Notes under the pieces: model-generated
The model's database searches: none
What the model was told of the DNA's origin: nothing
The model's input: only the letters and a program-made list of their open reading frames with translations
Source: Gillisella vitis
GTDB lineage: Bacteria; Pseudomonadota; Alphaproteobacteria; Rhizobiales; Rhizobiaceae
Direction: 5' to 3'
NCBI RefSeq assembly: GCF_001541345.2
Contig: NZ_LMVL02000006.1
Span: 248,001-312,000 of the forward strand
DNA: 64,000 bases
Position numbers and translations under genes: made by a program
Part shown: one piece after another, positions 9,075 through 16,907 of the stretch
How positions within the stretch are numbered: position 1 is the first letter of the stretch
Layout of the letters: every line of letters begins with the position of its first letter

Positions 9075-10100
9075 TCACTGGCCGAAAAGGTCGTTCCAGC
9101 GGTGTTCCCAATCGCTCTTCTGTGCCTGAATTGCCTTGAAATCGGGCTTTTGCAGCTTTGAGACGGCATCGGGGCCATAGGCCATGTCGCCGATCTGCTC
9201 AGGTTGCAGCTTGACGTTTTTGTTGACCGGGCTGTCACCGACGGCCACGAATTTTTCCTGGACCTCCTGGCTCAGCTTGTAATTGATGAATTGGTAGGCA
9301 AGTTCTGGATTAGCCCCGCGCTTGCCAATGTTGAGCGTATTGAAGATCGCGTAGTCACCTTCAGACAGTGGAGCCCATCTGGCGTTCGGCACGGCTTTAT
9401 GAATGGCGGGTGCGGCAAAATCCTGAACGGCGGCGGCAACCACCTCGCCGGTCGAGAACAGGTTCACCAGTTCCGAGCCTGTATTGTAGGTCTTACGTAT
9501 ATTGGGCTTCAGTTCTGCCAGACTCTTGAAAGCGCGGTCCGGATCGGTGAGTGCGTCGACGCCTACACGCTTGCCAGCAATCACGGCAGTCAACGGGCCG
9601 GTGGTCGTGTTGAAGCCGGGGATGGCGACCATGCCCTTCAACTCGGGGCGCCAAAGATCCTTCCACGAGGTGATGGGCTCCTTTACCTTGGAGGCATCAT
9701 ACATAATGCCGTAATGACCAGCGACATAGGCCGGGCCGTAGTCTTTTCCCTGAGGAGCCTTGGCGATGTCGTAGATCTCGGAAAGGTTTGGCAACTTCGC
9801 GCGGTCGATCTTAGCAAACACTCCGGCATCAATGCCCTGCTGGGTGAAGGCGTCAGTGATAAACATCACGTCGATGCCGCCGCGAATACGCATCTTGTTG
9901 AGCCTGTCGGCATTGTTGCCGGTGTCGATCACCACCTTGCAGCCGCAAATCTTCTCGAAAGGTTTGTAGAGAAATTCGTCGGATTGTTGCGGTGTATAGC
10001 CCCATTCAGAGACCACGAGTGTCTTCTCCTCGGCAGACGCCGGGGTCACGCTTCCCGCCAGAACGGAAGCCACTAAGATGGACGATAGTATGCGTGTCAT
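9075..10100 (-). CDS. ABC extracellular solute-binding protein (POPT type)
   Basis: A periplasmic receptor of about 341 residues with a signal peptide (MTRILSSILVASVLAG, cleavage after TPASA). The mature domain resembles PotD/PotF-like receptors: LVVSEWGYTPQQSDEF at the N-terminus, and the conserved DVMFITDA and YGIMYDA stretches. The ATG at 10100 is chosen because CGGAGA sits about 6 bases upstream. An in-frame ATG at 10121 has no ribosome-binding site and would put the start almost against the palindrome at 10129-10149. It is the first gene of the long minus-strand run and defines its importer. Confidence 0.92.
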   Translation of the reverse strand: MTRILSSILVASVLAGSVTPASAEEKTLVVSEWGYTPQQSDEFLYKPFEKICGCKVVIDTGNNADRLNKMRIRGGIDVMFITDAFTQQGIDAGVFAKIDRAKLPNLSEIYDIAKAPQGKDYGPAYVAGHYGIMYDASKVKEPITSWKDLWRPELKGMVAIPGFNTTTGPLTAVIAGKRVGVDALTDPDRAFKSLAELKPNIRKTYNTGSELVNLFSTGEVVAAAVQDFAAPAIHKAVPNARWAPLSEGDYAIFNTLNIGKRGANPELAYQFINYKLSQEVQEKFVAVGDSPVNKNVKLQPEQIGDMAYGPDAVSKLQKPDFKAIQAQKSDWEHRWNDLFGQ

Positions 10101-10128
10101 GCGGGTCTCCGTAAGTGTCATGACATAA

Positions 10129-10149
10129 TTTGCACATTAAGTGTGCAAA
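10129..10149. promoter_or_regulatory. Perfect palindrome, probable operator of the 1-10100 operon
   Basis: Arms TTTGCACA (10129-10136) and TGTGCAAA (10142-10149) form a perfect 8-bp inverted repeat around a 5-bp centre. It lies about 30 bases upstream of the chosen start of the binding-protein gene, where an operator would be expected. The XRE-cupin regulator in the operon is a candidate ligand. The core TTGCACATTAA recurs at 32388-32398 upstream of the MocA-like gene. Confidence 0.55.
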
Positions 10150-10440
10150 ATTTTGATAAGCGCAGGATATGTGCAATAACTACTCCGGAGCAAGAAATAT
10201 TTTCTAGTTAGAAAAATATCCCCCCAGAATCATAGGGTGCGCTGATGCGAAATACGGTTTCCGTGAACACCGTGTGCTTGTATCTCAATCAATGAGAAAC
10301 AGACTTCGGTGTTCAAAGCAGATCGACAAATCGATCTCGCTTCTAGAACGCGTTGGCATTCAGGATTCCGGCGAAGCGAAAATCTGATTGAAGCTTTCTT
10401 TTGGAGAGGCTTGAATGCCGGTTCGATTGTGAATTCACGC
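10150..10440. other. Non-coding spacer between operon promoter and IS30 element
   Basis: No credible gene is visible in these 290 bases. The right part holds nested short inverted repeats: TGAACACCG at 10264-10272 with CGGTGTTCA at 10307-10315, GATCGA/TCGATC at 10322-10337, and GGCATTCA with TGAATGCC further on. These may be debris of an older mobile element, but no family could be named. Confidence 0.4.
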
Positions 10441-11532
10441 TGAAGCGCGACCTGCGTTGCTTTCAAGCTAGCTGGCATGTCGCATCTGCGCGAGTAGTTT
10501 CTTGCGGAAGACCTCAGCCGGCGTTCGGTAGCCGAGGCATTTACGCGGCGTGGTGTTGAGCCGAGTGCAGATCTCAATCAGATCGGCGTCGGCTACGGAC
10601 AAGGGATCGACGTCTCTCGAAAGCCATTTCCGCGCTCGCCTATTTGTATTTTCGACCGTTCCTTTCTGCCAGGGCGATTGTGGGTCACAAAACCATGTTT
10701 GCGTGCCTATGCCTGCCTGAAGGTACGGCCAGTCAGTGAATTCTGTGCCTCGGTCGAATGTCATTGATCGGCGGGCGAGGTGAGGGAGGCTCTTCAGCGC
10801 CTGGATGATGCCATCCATGACCGGGCGGGACTGGCGATCATTGTTGCGCAACAAGATCGTAAAGCGGCTCACCCGCTCAACAAGCGATGTCACATTCGCC
10901 TTGCCGAACTTCTTGCGGAACTGGATCAGATCGCATTCCCAATGCCCGAACTGCTTGCGATCAGCAACGACATCCGGCCGGTGCAAAATGTTGAGTTCCG
11001 GACTAAAGTGTTGACCGTACTTACGTCTTGCATGTCGTGGTCGCCGTCTGGCCCAATGCTCCGGCAAGTGACGCCACAGCTTGATGGCATGACCGTCGGC
11101 CGAGTATGCGAACTTGTAGATTGTCTCGTGACTGACAAAGATCGGATGCTGTTCCAGCCGCATGCGACCAGCGATCTGCTGGGGCGACCAACCATGCATG
11201 ATCCGGTCGATCACGGACTGCCTCACATTCGAAAACCGCGCCAGCTTCCGCAGCTTGGCCCGCCGTTCGCAAGCCATGTCATGCGCCGTGACGCAGTAAT
11301 AGCCATTGAGGTCCGGGACCATCTCATCGATGAACGTATTCCGCTTGATTTCACGAAAGATCGTCGAGCGATGGCGACCGAGTGTCTCGGCGATCATCTC
11401 AATACTCTGGCCCGCCATACGCTAGCGAGCAATCTTGCGACGTTCGTCCAAGTCGATATGGGAGTAGGTGCGTTTCATTGCGCTTTCCTTGCAAACGATA
11501 AACCTTTGTTATCTATTGCAAGTCGCACTTCA
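10441..11532 (-). mobile_element. IS30-family insertion sequence
   Basis: An element of about 1.09 kb bounded by imperfect inverted repeats. The left end starts TGAAGCGCGACCTGC at 10441; the right end, read on the minus strand from 11532, starts TGAAGTGCGACTTGC (13 of 15 identical). It holds one IS30-type transposase gene interrupted by an amber codon. I see no convincing 2-3 bp target duplication, so the insertion is old or the flanks have been rearranged. The ends are inferred from the repeat match alone. Confidence 0.75.
10468..11478 (-). pseudogene. IS30-family transposase with in-frame amber codon
   Basis: Read from ATG 11478, the frame begins MKRTYSHIDLDERRKIAR and then meets TAG at 11424-11422 (codon 19), where IS30 relatives usually have Trp. 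Beyond it the frame is open for 316 residues with an HTH (IAETLGRHRSTIFREIKRN) and a DDE catalytic domain. Visible acidic candidates are HWECDLIQF, MTFDRGTEF and the ENTNRR context (E in GTVENTNRRARKW). An internal ATG at 11418 could still start a protein lacking the first 20 residues. The single substitution probably inactivates or strongly reduces transposition unless the amber codon is suppressed. Its 3' end lies 27 bp inside the left terminal repeat. Confidence 0.85.
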
Positions 11533-11790
11533 TCCTTGAACCCACCCCAGCTACATACAAAAGTTAGATAATATTTATTATGGAACTTTATACATAAAAC
11601 TTCTAAGCGCTCAGAATAATCCTGATCTTAATTGGTACGGACAGTTTTTTGGTGAACTTTTTATAGGCAAGATCCGACGAATTCGGCTTACACGTAGTGA
11701 CTGCCTTGTTAAATTTCCCGCAGCATCCGGCCAATGTCGATGTGGTTCTCATCGGCATACTGACCACAATCGAGATGAGCTAATCAGCTT

Positions 11791-12919
11791 GGAGTTGGTG
11801 CAAGGATCCAAATTTCAACGTTTTGCATCTATGCGGCCGAGATCGAAAATAGGTTGATTGATCCCGGATGCCGCACAAACATAACGCCTCCCGCCGCCAT
11901 CACATCGGTAAAATGAAGTTCAAGGTGACGAACTGGGCGGAGTATGAGGCGGGCCTTCGCCGCCGTGGCAGTTTGACTCTTTGGATAACCCCGGATGCTC
12001 TGGCGGGCTGGGCAGCGCCACGTCGCAGGACGCGTGGTGGCCAGCCTCTCTATTCGGATCTGGCGATCGAAACGACGCTGATGCTGGGCATGGTGTTTGG
12101 GCTGCGTTTGCGCCAGAGCGAAGGCCTGCTGAGTTCGGTGCTGGACATGATGGGATTGGATTTGCCTGTGCCCGATCACACCACGCTGAGCCGACGGGCC
12201 AGAACCTGGAAGCCATCGGCCAGAGGCAACGACCGGCCGCATGTGGCGGACGGCCCCATTCATGTTCTGGTCGACAGTACTGGGCTCAAGGTCTATGGCG
12301 CCGGCCAATGGCTCGAGGAGAAGCATGGCGTAAAGTCCCGCCGCAGCTGGCGAAAACTGCACCTGGCGGTTGATGCCGACAGTGGCGAGATCATTGCCCA
12401 TAGCCTGACAGATCAAGAAACTGGCGATGCCTCGCAGCTGGAACCTTTGCTAGATCAGATCAACAATGAGATTGATCAGTTCACTGCGGATGGAGCCTAT
12501 GATGGCGCTCCCAGCTATGACGTTGTCCTGCGTCACAGCCCAGGCGCAAGGGTAGTCATTCCACCGCGCTCGAATGCGGTTGAAAAGCCCAACGCCCAGG
12601 CGTCCTGCCAGAGACACGACCACATCGCATCCGTGCAGATAGACGGCCAGCTTAAATGGCAAGCATCTACCGGCTATGGCAAACGAGCATTGGTTGAAAC
12701 CGCGATGGGTCGATATAAAGGCGTCATTGGACAGCGTATGCGCGCTCGGTCATTCCTCGCTCAACAGACCGAAGCTGCGATCGGCGTTGCACTTCTTAAC
12801 CGAATGCTCGCCTGCGGACGCCCGAAATCCGTTCGTTGCCGAGCCTCGGCAGGAGCAGCCAAATAAGCGGACCCATCAAAGAACGAGCTCCGCTGATAGC
12901 TGAGCCGCGCACCAACGCC
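11791..12919 (+). mobile_element. IS5-family insertion sequence
   Basis: An element of about 1.13 kb with imperfect terminal repeats. The left end is GGAGTTGGTGCAAGGATC at 11791; the right end, read inward on the minus strand from 12919, is GGCGTTGGTGCGCGGCTC (14 of 18 identical). It carries a full-length DDE transposase. The right end abuts a truncated YdeP-like coding sequence. No target-site duplication is evident, and the left flank does not contain the missing part of that gene. A deletion or rearrangement therefore probably accompanied or followed insertion. Confidence 0.72.
11868..12866 (+). CDS. IS5-family transposase (DDE)
   Basis: A transposase of 332 residues that appears intact. 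The first catalytic Asp lies in HVLVDSTGLKVYG and the second in FTADGAYDG. The Y(2)R(3)E(6)K signature of IS4/IS5-type enzymes is visible as YGKRALVETAMGRYK, giving the catalytic Glu. The N-terminus (MPHKHNASRRHHIGKMKFK) and the RSFLAQQTEAAIG segment are typical of IS5-family elements in alphaproteobacteria. It lies well inside the terminal repeats of the element and encodes its only protein. Confidence 0.93.
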   Translation: MPHKHNASRRHHIGKMKFKVTNWAEYEAGLRRRGSLTLWITPDALAGWAAPRRRTRGGQPLYSDLAIETTLMLGMVFGLRLRQSEGLLSSVLDMMGLDLPVPDHTTLSRRARTWKPSARGNDRPHVADGPIHVLVDSTGLKVYGAGQWLEEKHGVKSRRSWRKLHLAVDADSGEIIAHSLTDQETGDASQLEPLLDQINNEIDQFTADGAYDGAPSYDVVLRHSPGARVVIPPRSNAVEKPNAQASCQRHDHIASVQIDGQLKWQASTGYGKRALVETAMGRYKGVIGQRMRARSFLAQQTEAAIGVALLNRMLACGRPKSVRCRASAGAAK

Positions 12920-12920
12920 C

Positions 12921-13181
12921 ACTCGCGACGTCCTGTTGATGTGCGAAAGCGATATCGCGACATCGGGACTTAAACCGGGGCAGGTTGTCACACTCGTCAG
13001 CGATTTCGGCGACGGCGTTCGCAGAGAGCTCGGTGGCTTGACGGTCACCGCTCATAATCTGCCAAAAGGGACGATCGGCACTTATTATCCTGAAGCCAAT
13101 GTGCTGATCGCCATTGATCATCATGACGAGATGTCGAAGACACCCGCATCGAAAGCAATTCCAGTCCGGATCGAAACCTAG
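12921..13181 (+). pseudogene. C-terminal stub of YdeP/FdhF-like molybdopterin oxidoreductase
   Basis: The frame is open directly from the end of the IS5 element (TRDVLLMCESDIATSGL) and ends at a TAG at 13181. The roughly 86 residues match the C-terminal molybdopterin-dinucleotide-binding domain of YdeP-type oxidoreductases. Signs are GLKPGQVVTLVSDFGDG, the NLPKGTIGTYYPEANVL strand and the final MSKTPASKAIPVRI. Full-length relatives have roughly 750 residues, so about nine tenths of the gene is missing. A TTG at 12936 or ATG at 12939 could be read as a start, but the product would be a non-functional fragment. The loss is most simply explained by the IS5 element and an adjacent deletion. Confidence 0.8.
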
Positions 13182-13182
13182 A

Positions 13183-13226
13183 GTTTACCTTAGGAAAAGT
13201 GTGAGGTGGTTTTACCTCTGGAAATG
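13183..13226. repeat. Rhizobial RIME-like intergenic palindrome
   Basis: A short repeat between two convergent genes. It contains GAAAAGTG, six bases, then GGTTTT, with a GAGGT/ACCTC hairpin (13203-13218). The same GAAAAGTG-N6-GGTTTT core with equal spacing recurs at 35881-35900. The general form matches intergenic palindromic repeats I know from Rhizobium and Agrobacterium genomes. Confidence 0.5.
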
Positions 13227-13228
13227 CT

Positions 13229-13741
13229 CTAACGAACCAGCACCGAATCCACTCCGAGCCAGTCGTCGCGCAGAAGCGCCATCAAAAGCAAATCGGCGCG
13301 ACGGCCATCCGGGTAGCGCAACGCGCTGCGCATCAGTCCCTCCTCGATAAAACCCAGTTTGGTATAGACGCGCCGTGCAATCGTGTTTGACGGAAGGACA
13401 TCGAGAATCAGGCGACCAATTGTCGGATCTGAGAAAACATCAGCGCAGATACGCTGCATAAACGCGCTGCCCATGCCGCTCCCGGACCGCTCAACGGCGA
13501 CACGTCGAATTACGACATTCCCCATGCCGTCGTCCGGCCTCAACACCACGAAGCCAACGGGCTTTTCTACACACACGCCGATCAGATATTTGCAGGTGGG
13601 GTCAGCCATTCGGCTTTCATGTTCCTGAACCGAATAGGTACCCACGCGCTCTGGATAGCCGGGGAGCCGTTCGACACGCATGACGAAATCGATGTCATCC
13701 CGGGTTGCGGGCCGGATGGTAAGCGCAGGAAGTGCTGGCAT
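13229..13741 (-). CDS. GNAT-family N-acetyltransferase
   Basis: A small cytoplasmic acetyltransferase of about 170 residues. The acetyl-CoA-binding motif A is seen as VAVERSGSGMGSAFM (R/Q-x-x-G-x-G/A type). The C-terminal motif B region is RRVYTKLGFIEEGLMR, as in RimI/RimJ-like enzymes. The substrate is unknown. The start is set at ATG 13741, just after the PHP phosphatase stop. An ATG at 13774 would give 181 residues and a 23-bp overlap with that gene. It is the last gene of the minus-strand Ugp-type operon and ends against the RIME-like repeat. Confidence 0.88.
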   Translation of the reverse strand: MPALPALTIRPATRDDIDFVMRVERLPGYPERVGTYSVQEHESRMADPTCKYLIGVCVEKPVGFVVLRPDDGMGNVVIRRVAVERSGSGMGSAFMQRICADVFSDPTIGRLILDVLPSNTIARRVYTKLGFIEEGLMRSALRYPDGRRADLLLMALLRDDWLGVDSVLVR

Positions 13742-13751
13742 CGCAACGCTC

Positions 13752-14627
13752 TCAGATTTTTCCGGGTACGACATCGTCTATGTCAGCCTGGAGCCATCCA
13801 TTGGCACGCGTTAGATAGGCAATGCTCTCAAAGCCAGCGGCTCGGATCGCTGCAACGGACTGCTCAAGCCCAACGCCCACGGTGTCCACGCCGTGGCTGT
13901 CATCACCCAGCGTCACGCGGATACCCATATGGCAAGCACGTTTGAGTATGTGCGGCAGGGGGTAAACCGGGCCGTAGCCATTGCGAAATGCGGCGCAGTT
14001 CACATCCAATATGCCGCCATAGGCCTTGATCGCTTCGAGAAGAATGTCCACCTCGCGCAGAACCGCCGGGGAAAATTCGAAGCTGGCTGGCTCAAATTTT
14101 CGAACAAGATCGAGATGGGCAACGACATCTGGACGAAGGCGCTGCACCATGTCGGTTGCCGACCGGAAATAGGCGATCTGCAGGGCATCGGTGCCACCCA
14201 GTTCCTGCTTGAGAGCCTCGGTCGATTGGGCAGAGTAATCGAGCCAACATCCGTCGATATCATGGACACTGCCGACAATGTAATCGAATGGATGAGCGTC
14301 CCGTATAGCTTTCATCTTCGCAAGCCAGGTATCCGGCGGCAATTTCTCAGTCTCAAAACCGATCAGCAACTCGATCCGGTCCGCATAGGCGTCACGAAGC
14401 TTGAATGCGTGATCGACATAATCGGCGAACTGCCGCACAAGACCCGCAACCCCTAACCTTTCTTCGCCGGGATAAAGATCTTCTTCGCGATATCGCGGGC
14501 AGTGTTCGCTCAGGCCGTAATGGGTAAAACCGCGGTCGATTGCCGTTTCGATGACCTCAGCAAGGGTGGATTTCGCATGGTCGCAGAATTGTCCGCTGTG
14601 TCCGCCGTGATAACTAAACCAAGTCAT
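13752..14627 (-). CDS. PHP-domain phosphatase (histidinol-phosphatase HisK type)
   Basis: A 291-residue metal-dependent phosphatase of the PHP family. Metal-ligand motifs are visible in order: SYHGGHSGQFCDHA near the N-terminus, LSEHCPRY at about 40, GFETEKLP at about 90, GSVHDIDG at about 120, and DDSHGVDT near 250. HisK enzymes hydrolyse L-histidinol phosphate. Here no other his gene is near, and the gene follows a phosphodiesterase-like gene by 9 bp in a transporter operon. A role in dephosphorylating an imported phospho-sugar or alcohol is therefore more likely than histidine synthesis. That role is inferred from context. Confidence 0.88.
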   Translation of the reverse strand: MTWFSYHGGHSGQFCDHAKSTLAEVIETAIDRGFTHYGLSEHCPRYREEDLYPGEERLGVAGLVRQFADYVDHAFKLRDAYADRIELLIGFETEKLPPDTWLAKMKAIRDAHPFDYIVGSVHDIDGCWLDYSAQSTEALKQELGGTDALQIAYFRSATDMVQRLRPDVVAHLDLVRKFEPASFEFSPAVLREVDILLEAIKAYGGILDVNCAAFRNGYGPVYPLPHILKRACHMGIRVTLGDDSHGVDTVGVGLEQSVAAIRAAGFESIAYLTRANGWLQADIDDVVPGKI

Positions 14628-14636
14628 AGCGTGTCC

Positions 14637-15473
14637 TCAGGCCGTTTTCGCAGGCGAGCGATAGATCGAACCCTTGTAATCCTCGATATAGCTCTTCATC
14701 AGCCCATCTATAGCCATGAATTCAACCGAGATATCATCCTTGCCGAAGTCCAGCAATGTCACGCCCAGCAGCTCTTTGCCTGGCTGGCTCGGCATGGATT
14801 CGTCGCGGGCCAGAAAGCTGGATGCAGGCGTCCAGATTAACACCGGCTCATCCTTCTGCCGCAGATGCAGCGTGCGATGCATATGGCCTGAGATCACCGC
14901 AAACACGCCGTGCTCGGCGATCAGCCGCTGCAACCGCAGACGGTCTTGTGTCTTCAGCGCCCATGCAGGCCTGTCGGCTTCGTTCCAGTCTTCAAGAAAG
15001 AGAGGCATGTGGAGAAACAAGACCGGTTTACGGTTGCCCCGCTCGGTCAACATGCGCTCCAAGGCTGCCCATTGCTGCTCCTCGGCTAGCAGGCCCGAGC
15101 CGATAATCTGGCTGTTCAGGCCGATCAGCCTCCAGCCCTCAGCAGCGTCGCTGTGCCAGGCCCAGGCGCCAAAATGCTTCTCCCAGGCCGCGAGACGCGC
15201 CTCATTTGCGGGCTGCACGCTGTCACTGGCAATATCGCCAACATCATGATTGCCCGGCAGGACGAGAACCGGAGCCGTGATTTCCTTGAGTTCAGCCGCG
15301 CCAAATGCCAGATCTGCCTCGAGATTTGCACCATCCAACGTCAGATCGCCGAGAACAATTGCCAGTCCCACATCGTCACAGCCGTTGACGGTTTTAACCG
15401 CCGCCTTCCAGTTTTCGACGAATATGTCGTTTTGAGAGCCGATGTGAGGATCGGCCAGGATCGCTATTTTCAT
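14637..15473 (-). CDS. Calcineurin-like metallophosphoesterase
   Basis: A 278-residue binuclear metal phosphoesterase of the CpdA/GpdQ type. All five motif blocks are present: DPH (residues 8-10), GDLTLDG, GNHD, LFLHMP and SGHMHR. Relatives cleave cyclic nucleotides or glycerophosphodiesters. There is no signal peptide, so it should be cytoplasmic and act after import. It lies downstream of the binding-protein gene of a Ugp-like ABC importer, separated by a GC-rich hairpin, and is followed at 9 bp by a PHP phosphatase. The pair would release and then dephosphorylate a phosphomonoester. The true substrate is not known. Confidence 0.9.
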   Translation of the reverse strand: MKIAILADPHIGSQNDIFVENWKAAVKTVNGCDDVGLAIVLGDLTLDGANLEADLAFGAAELKEITAPVLVLPGNHDVGDIASDSVQPANEARLAAWEKHFGAWAWHSDAAEGWRLIGLNSQIIGSGLLAEEQQWAALERMLTERGNRKPVLFLHMPLFLEDWNEADRPAWALKTQDRLRLQRLIAEHGVFAVISGHMHRTLHLRQKDEPVLIWTPASSFLARDESMPSQPGKELLGVTLLDFGKDDISVEFMAIDGLMKSYIEDYKGSIYRSPAKTA

Positions 15474-15535
15474 TATCTTTCCTTGGACGCTTTAATCTGC
15501 AACTGCCGATCACTGCGCATAAGCTGGCGGCAGGT

Positions 15536-15559
15536 GGGGCGCACCGAAGGGTGCGCCCC
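15536..15559 (-). terminator. GC-rich stem-loop after the binding-protein gene
   Basis: A perfect 10-bp stem GGGGCGCACC/GGTGCGCCCC with a 4-base loop, 8 bases after the binding-protein stop codon on the minus strand. There is no U-tract, so it is likelier to protect the upstream mRNA or cause partial attenuation than to act as a full terminator. Confidence 0.6.
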
Positions 15560-15567
15560 GGCTTGCA

Positions 15568-16839
15568 TTATTTCGCCGCCATCACAGCCGCGACATGCTC
15601 ACGAATTTTCGGCATGGCAGCCTCGGGCGTGATCTTGCCCCGCTGCAATTGGTCCAGAACCGGAGCAACGCCCTTCCACACGCCATCCGCCGTATTCTTC
15701 GGATAGGCAAACCACGGCATGGCGGCATTCATCGACTTGAAGACCGTCTGGAAGTTTGGATGCTCTGCATAAAAACCCTCGAGCGCCTTGGCAGCCTGGA
15801 CGTTGACCGGCATGTAACCGCTTGTCTTTGAGACTTCAGCCTGAACCGAGGCGCTGGTCATGTATTTGACGAACTCCCAGGCGGCAGCGCGCTTGGCGGC
15901 ATCCTTGGAAAACACCATCAGGGCATTACCGCCAGCCGGCAGGCCGCCCTTCTTGGCGTCGATCAGCGGGAAGCGGACGGTGCGCATGGTGAAGCGGTCG
16001 CCGATGGCGGTCTCGTAAGCCACGAGATCGGACGGCGACTCCACGACGATGCCAATCTTCCCGGCAAAGAACTGCTGCTGCGCAGGCTTGGGGTCGGCAT
16101 AAACGGACATGCCCGTCTTGACCGCCAGATCCTGGGTGATGCGCAGTGCTTCCAGCCCCGCCTTGTTATCATAACCAATGCCGGTGGCCTTGGCATCAAG
16201 CATCTGGTCGCCAGCGCTCATTACCATCATCTGCCAGTACCAGTCATCGCTCAATCCACCGACGGAGAAACCGATGCCCGAAACACCATTGCCAAGCTTG
16301 CTGATCTTGGCAGCCAGATCAATGACGCCATCCCACGTGGTCGGGAACTGATCGACATTGCCACCAGCCTTTTCGACCAAATCCTTGTTGACGTAGAGAA
16401 GCGGCAGGGAGGCCGTAAATGGCATCGCATACTGTTGACCATCGACTTTTGCGAGGTCGAGAATGGCCGGCGCATAATTGGCCGCCTGCCAGTCCTTCCC
16501 TTCCTTATCCAGCAGCGGATCGAGCGAGCTTGTCTCGCCCCGATCCTTCATCACGCCCACAAGGCTAGGAATGGAGGAGTAAGACGCGAGATAGACATCC
16601 GGCGTCGAGCCCGTCATCATTCCACGAATGACGCTTTGGTCACCAGCGCTGTAGTTTTCGGCTGGTGCCTGCTCTTTGATGATGATCTCAGGATGTGCCT
16701 TCTTGAAACCCTCCAGAATAGGCTGCATAAATGCAAGCCGTGTGTGATAGAAGGTCAGCGTGACGGGATCAGCGGCGAAAGCCGATGTGGTACCGGCGAT
16801 GGTCAGGGCCGCAGCCGCGAAGATGTTTTTCATTTTCAT
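15568..16839 (-). CDS. ABC sugar-type extracellular substrate-binding protein
   Basis: A periplasmic receptor of 423 residues of the UgpB/MalE class, with a signal peptide (MKMKNIFAAAALTIAGTTSA, then FAADPV) and the typical mature start PVTLTFYHTR. The ATG at 16839 has AGGA 7 bases upstream. The frame stays open upstream to about 17121, but that part lies antisense to the permease gene and is not coding. Strong hairpins flank the cistron on both sides. UgpB-like receptors bind glycerol-3-phosphate or glycerophosphodiesters, or oligosaccharides. The phosphoesterase and phosphatase downstream favour a phosphorylated ligand, as an inference. Confidence 0.92.
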   Translation of the reverse strand: MKMKNIFAAAALTIAGTTSAFAADPVTLTFYHTRLAFMQPILEGFKKAHPEIIIKEQAPAENYSAGDQSVIRGMMTGSTPDVYLASYSSIPSLVGVMKDRGETSSLDPLLDKEGKDWQAANYAPAILDLAKVDGQQYAMPFTASLPLLYVNKDLVEKAGGNVDQFPTTWDGVIDLAAKISKLGNGVSGIGFSVGGLSDDWYWQMMVMSAGDQMLDAKATGIGYDNKAGLEALRITQDLAVKTGMSVYADPKPAQQQFFAGKIGIVVESPSDLVAYETAIGDRFTMRTVRFPLIDAKKGGLPAGGNALMVFSKDAAKRAAAWEFVKYMTSASVQAEVSKTSGYMPVNVQAAKALEGFYAEHPNFQTVFKSMNAAMPWFAYPKNTADGVWKGVAPVLDQLQRGKITPEAAMPKIREHVAAVMAAK

Positions 16840-16873
16840 GGTGGTTCCTACAAGGTGAAGTGGTCTTGACTTT

Positions 16874-16905
16874 CGGACCTGCCCGGTGGCCGCCGGGCAG
16901 GTCCG
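16874..16905 (-). terminator. Perfect 13-bp intercistronic hairpin before the binding-protein gene
   Basis: Arms CGGACCTGCCCGG (16874-16886) and CCGGGCAGGTCCG (16893-16905) with a 6-base loop, in the gap between the permease stop (16908) and the binding-protein start (16839). No U-run follows in the direction of transcription. It probably blocks 3'-exonuclease or acts as a processing site. Confidence 0.6.
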
Positions 16906-16907
16906 CA

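Noticed and set aside
9204..10076. 290-codon open frame on the plus strand
   Set aside because: It lies wholly antisense to the binding-protein gene and has no domain or ribosome-binding site.
11533..11790. Possible gene remnant between the two insertion sequences
   Set aside because: A short minus-strand frame ending near 11710 looks protein-like but is only about 24 residues and could not be assigned to any family.
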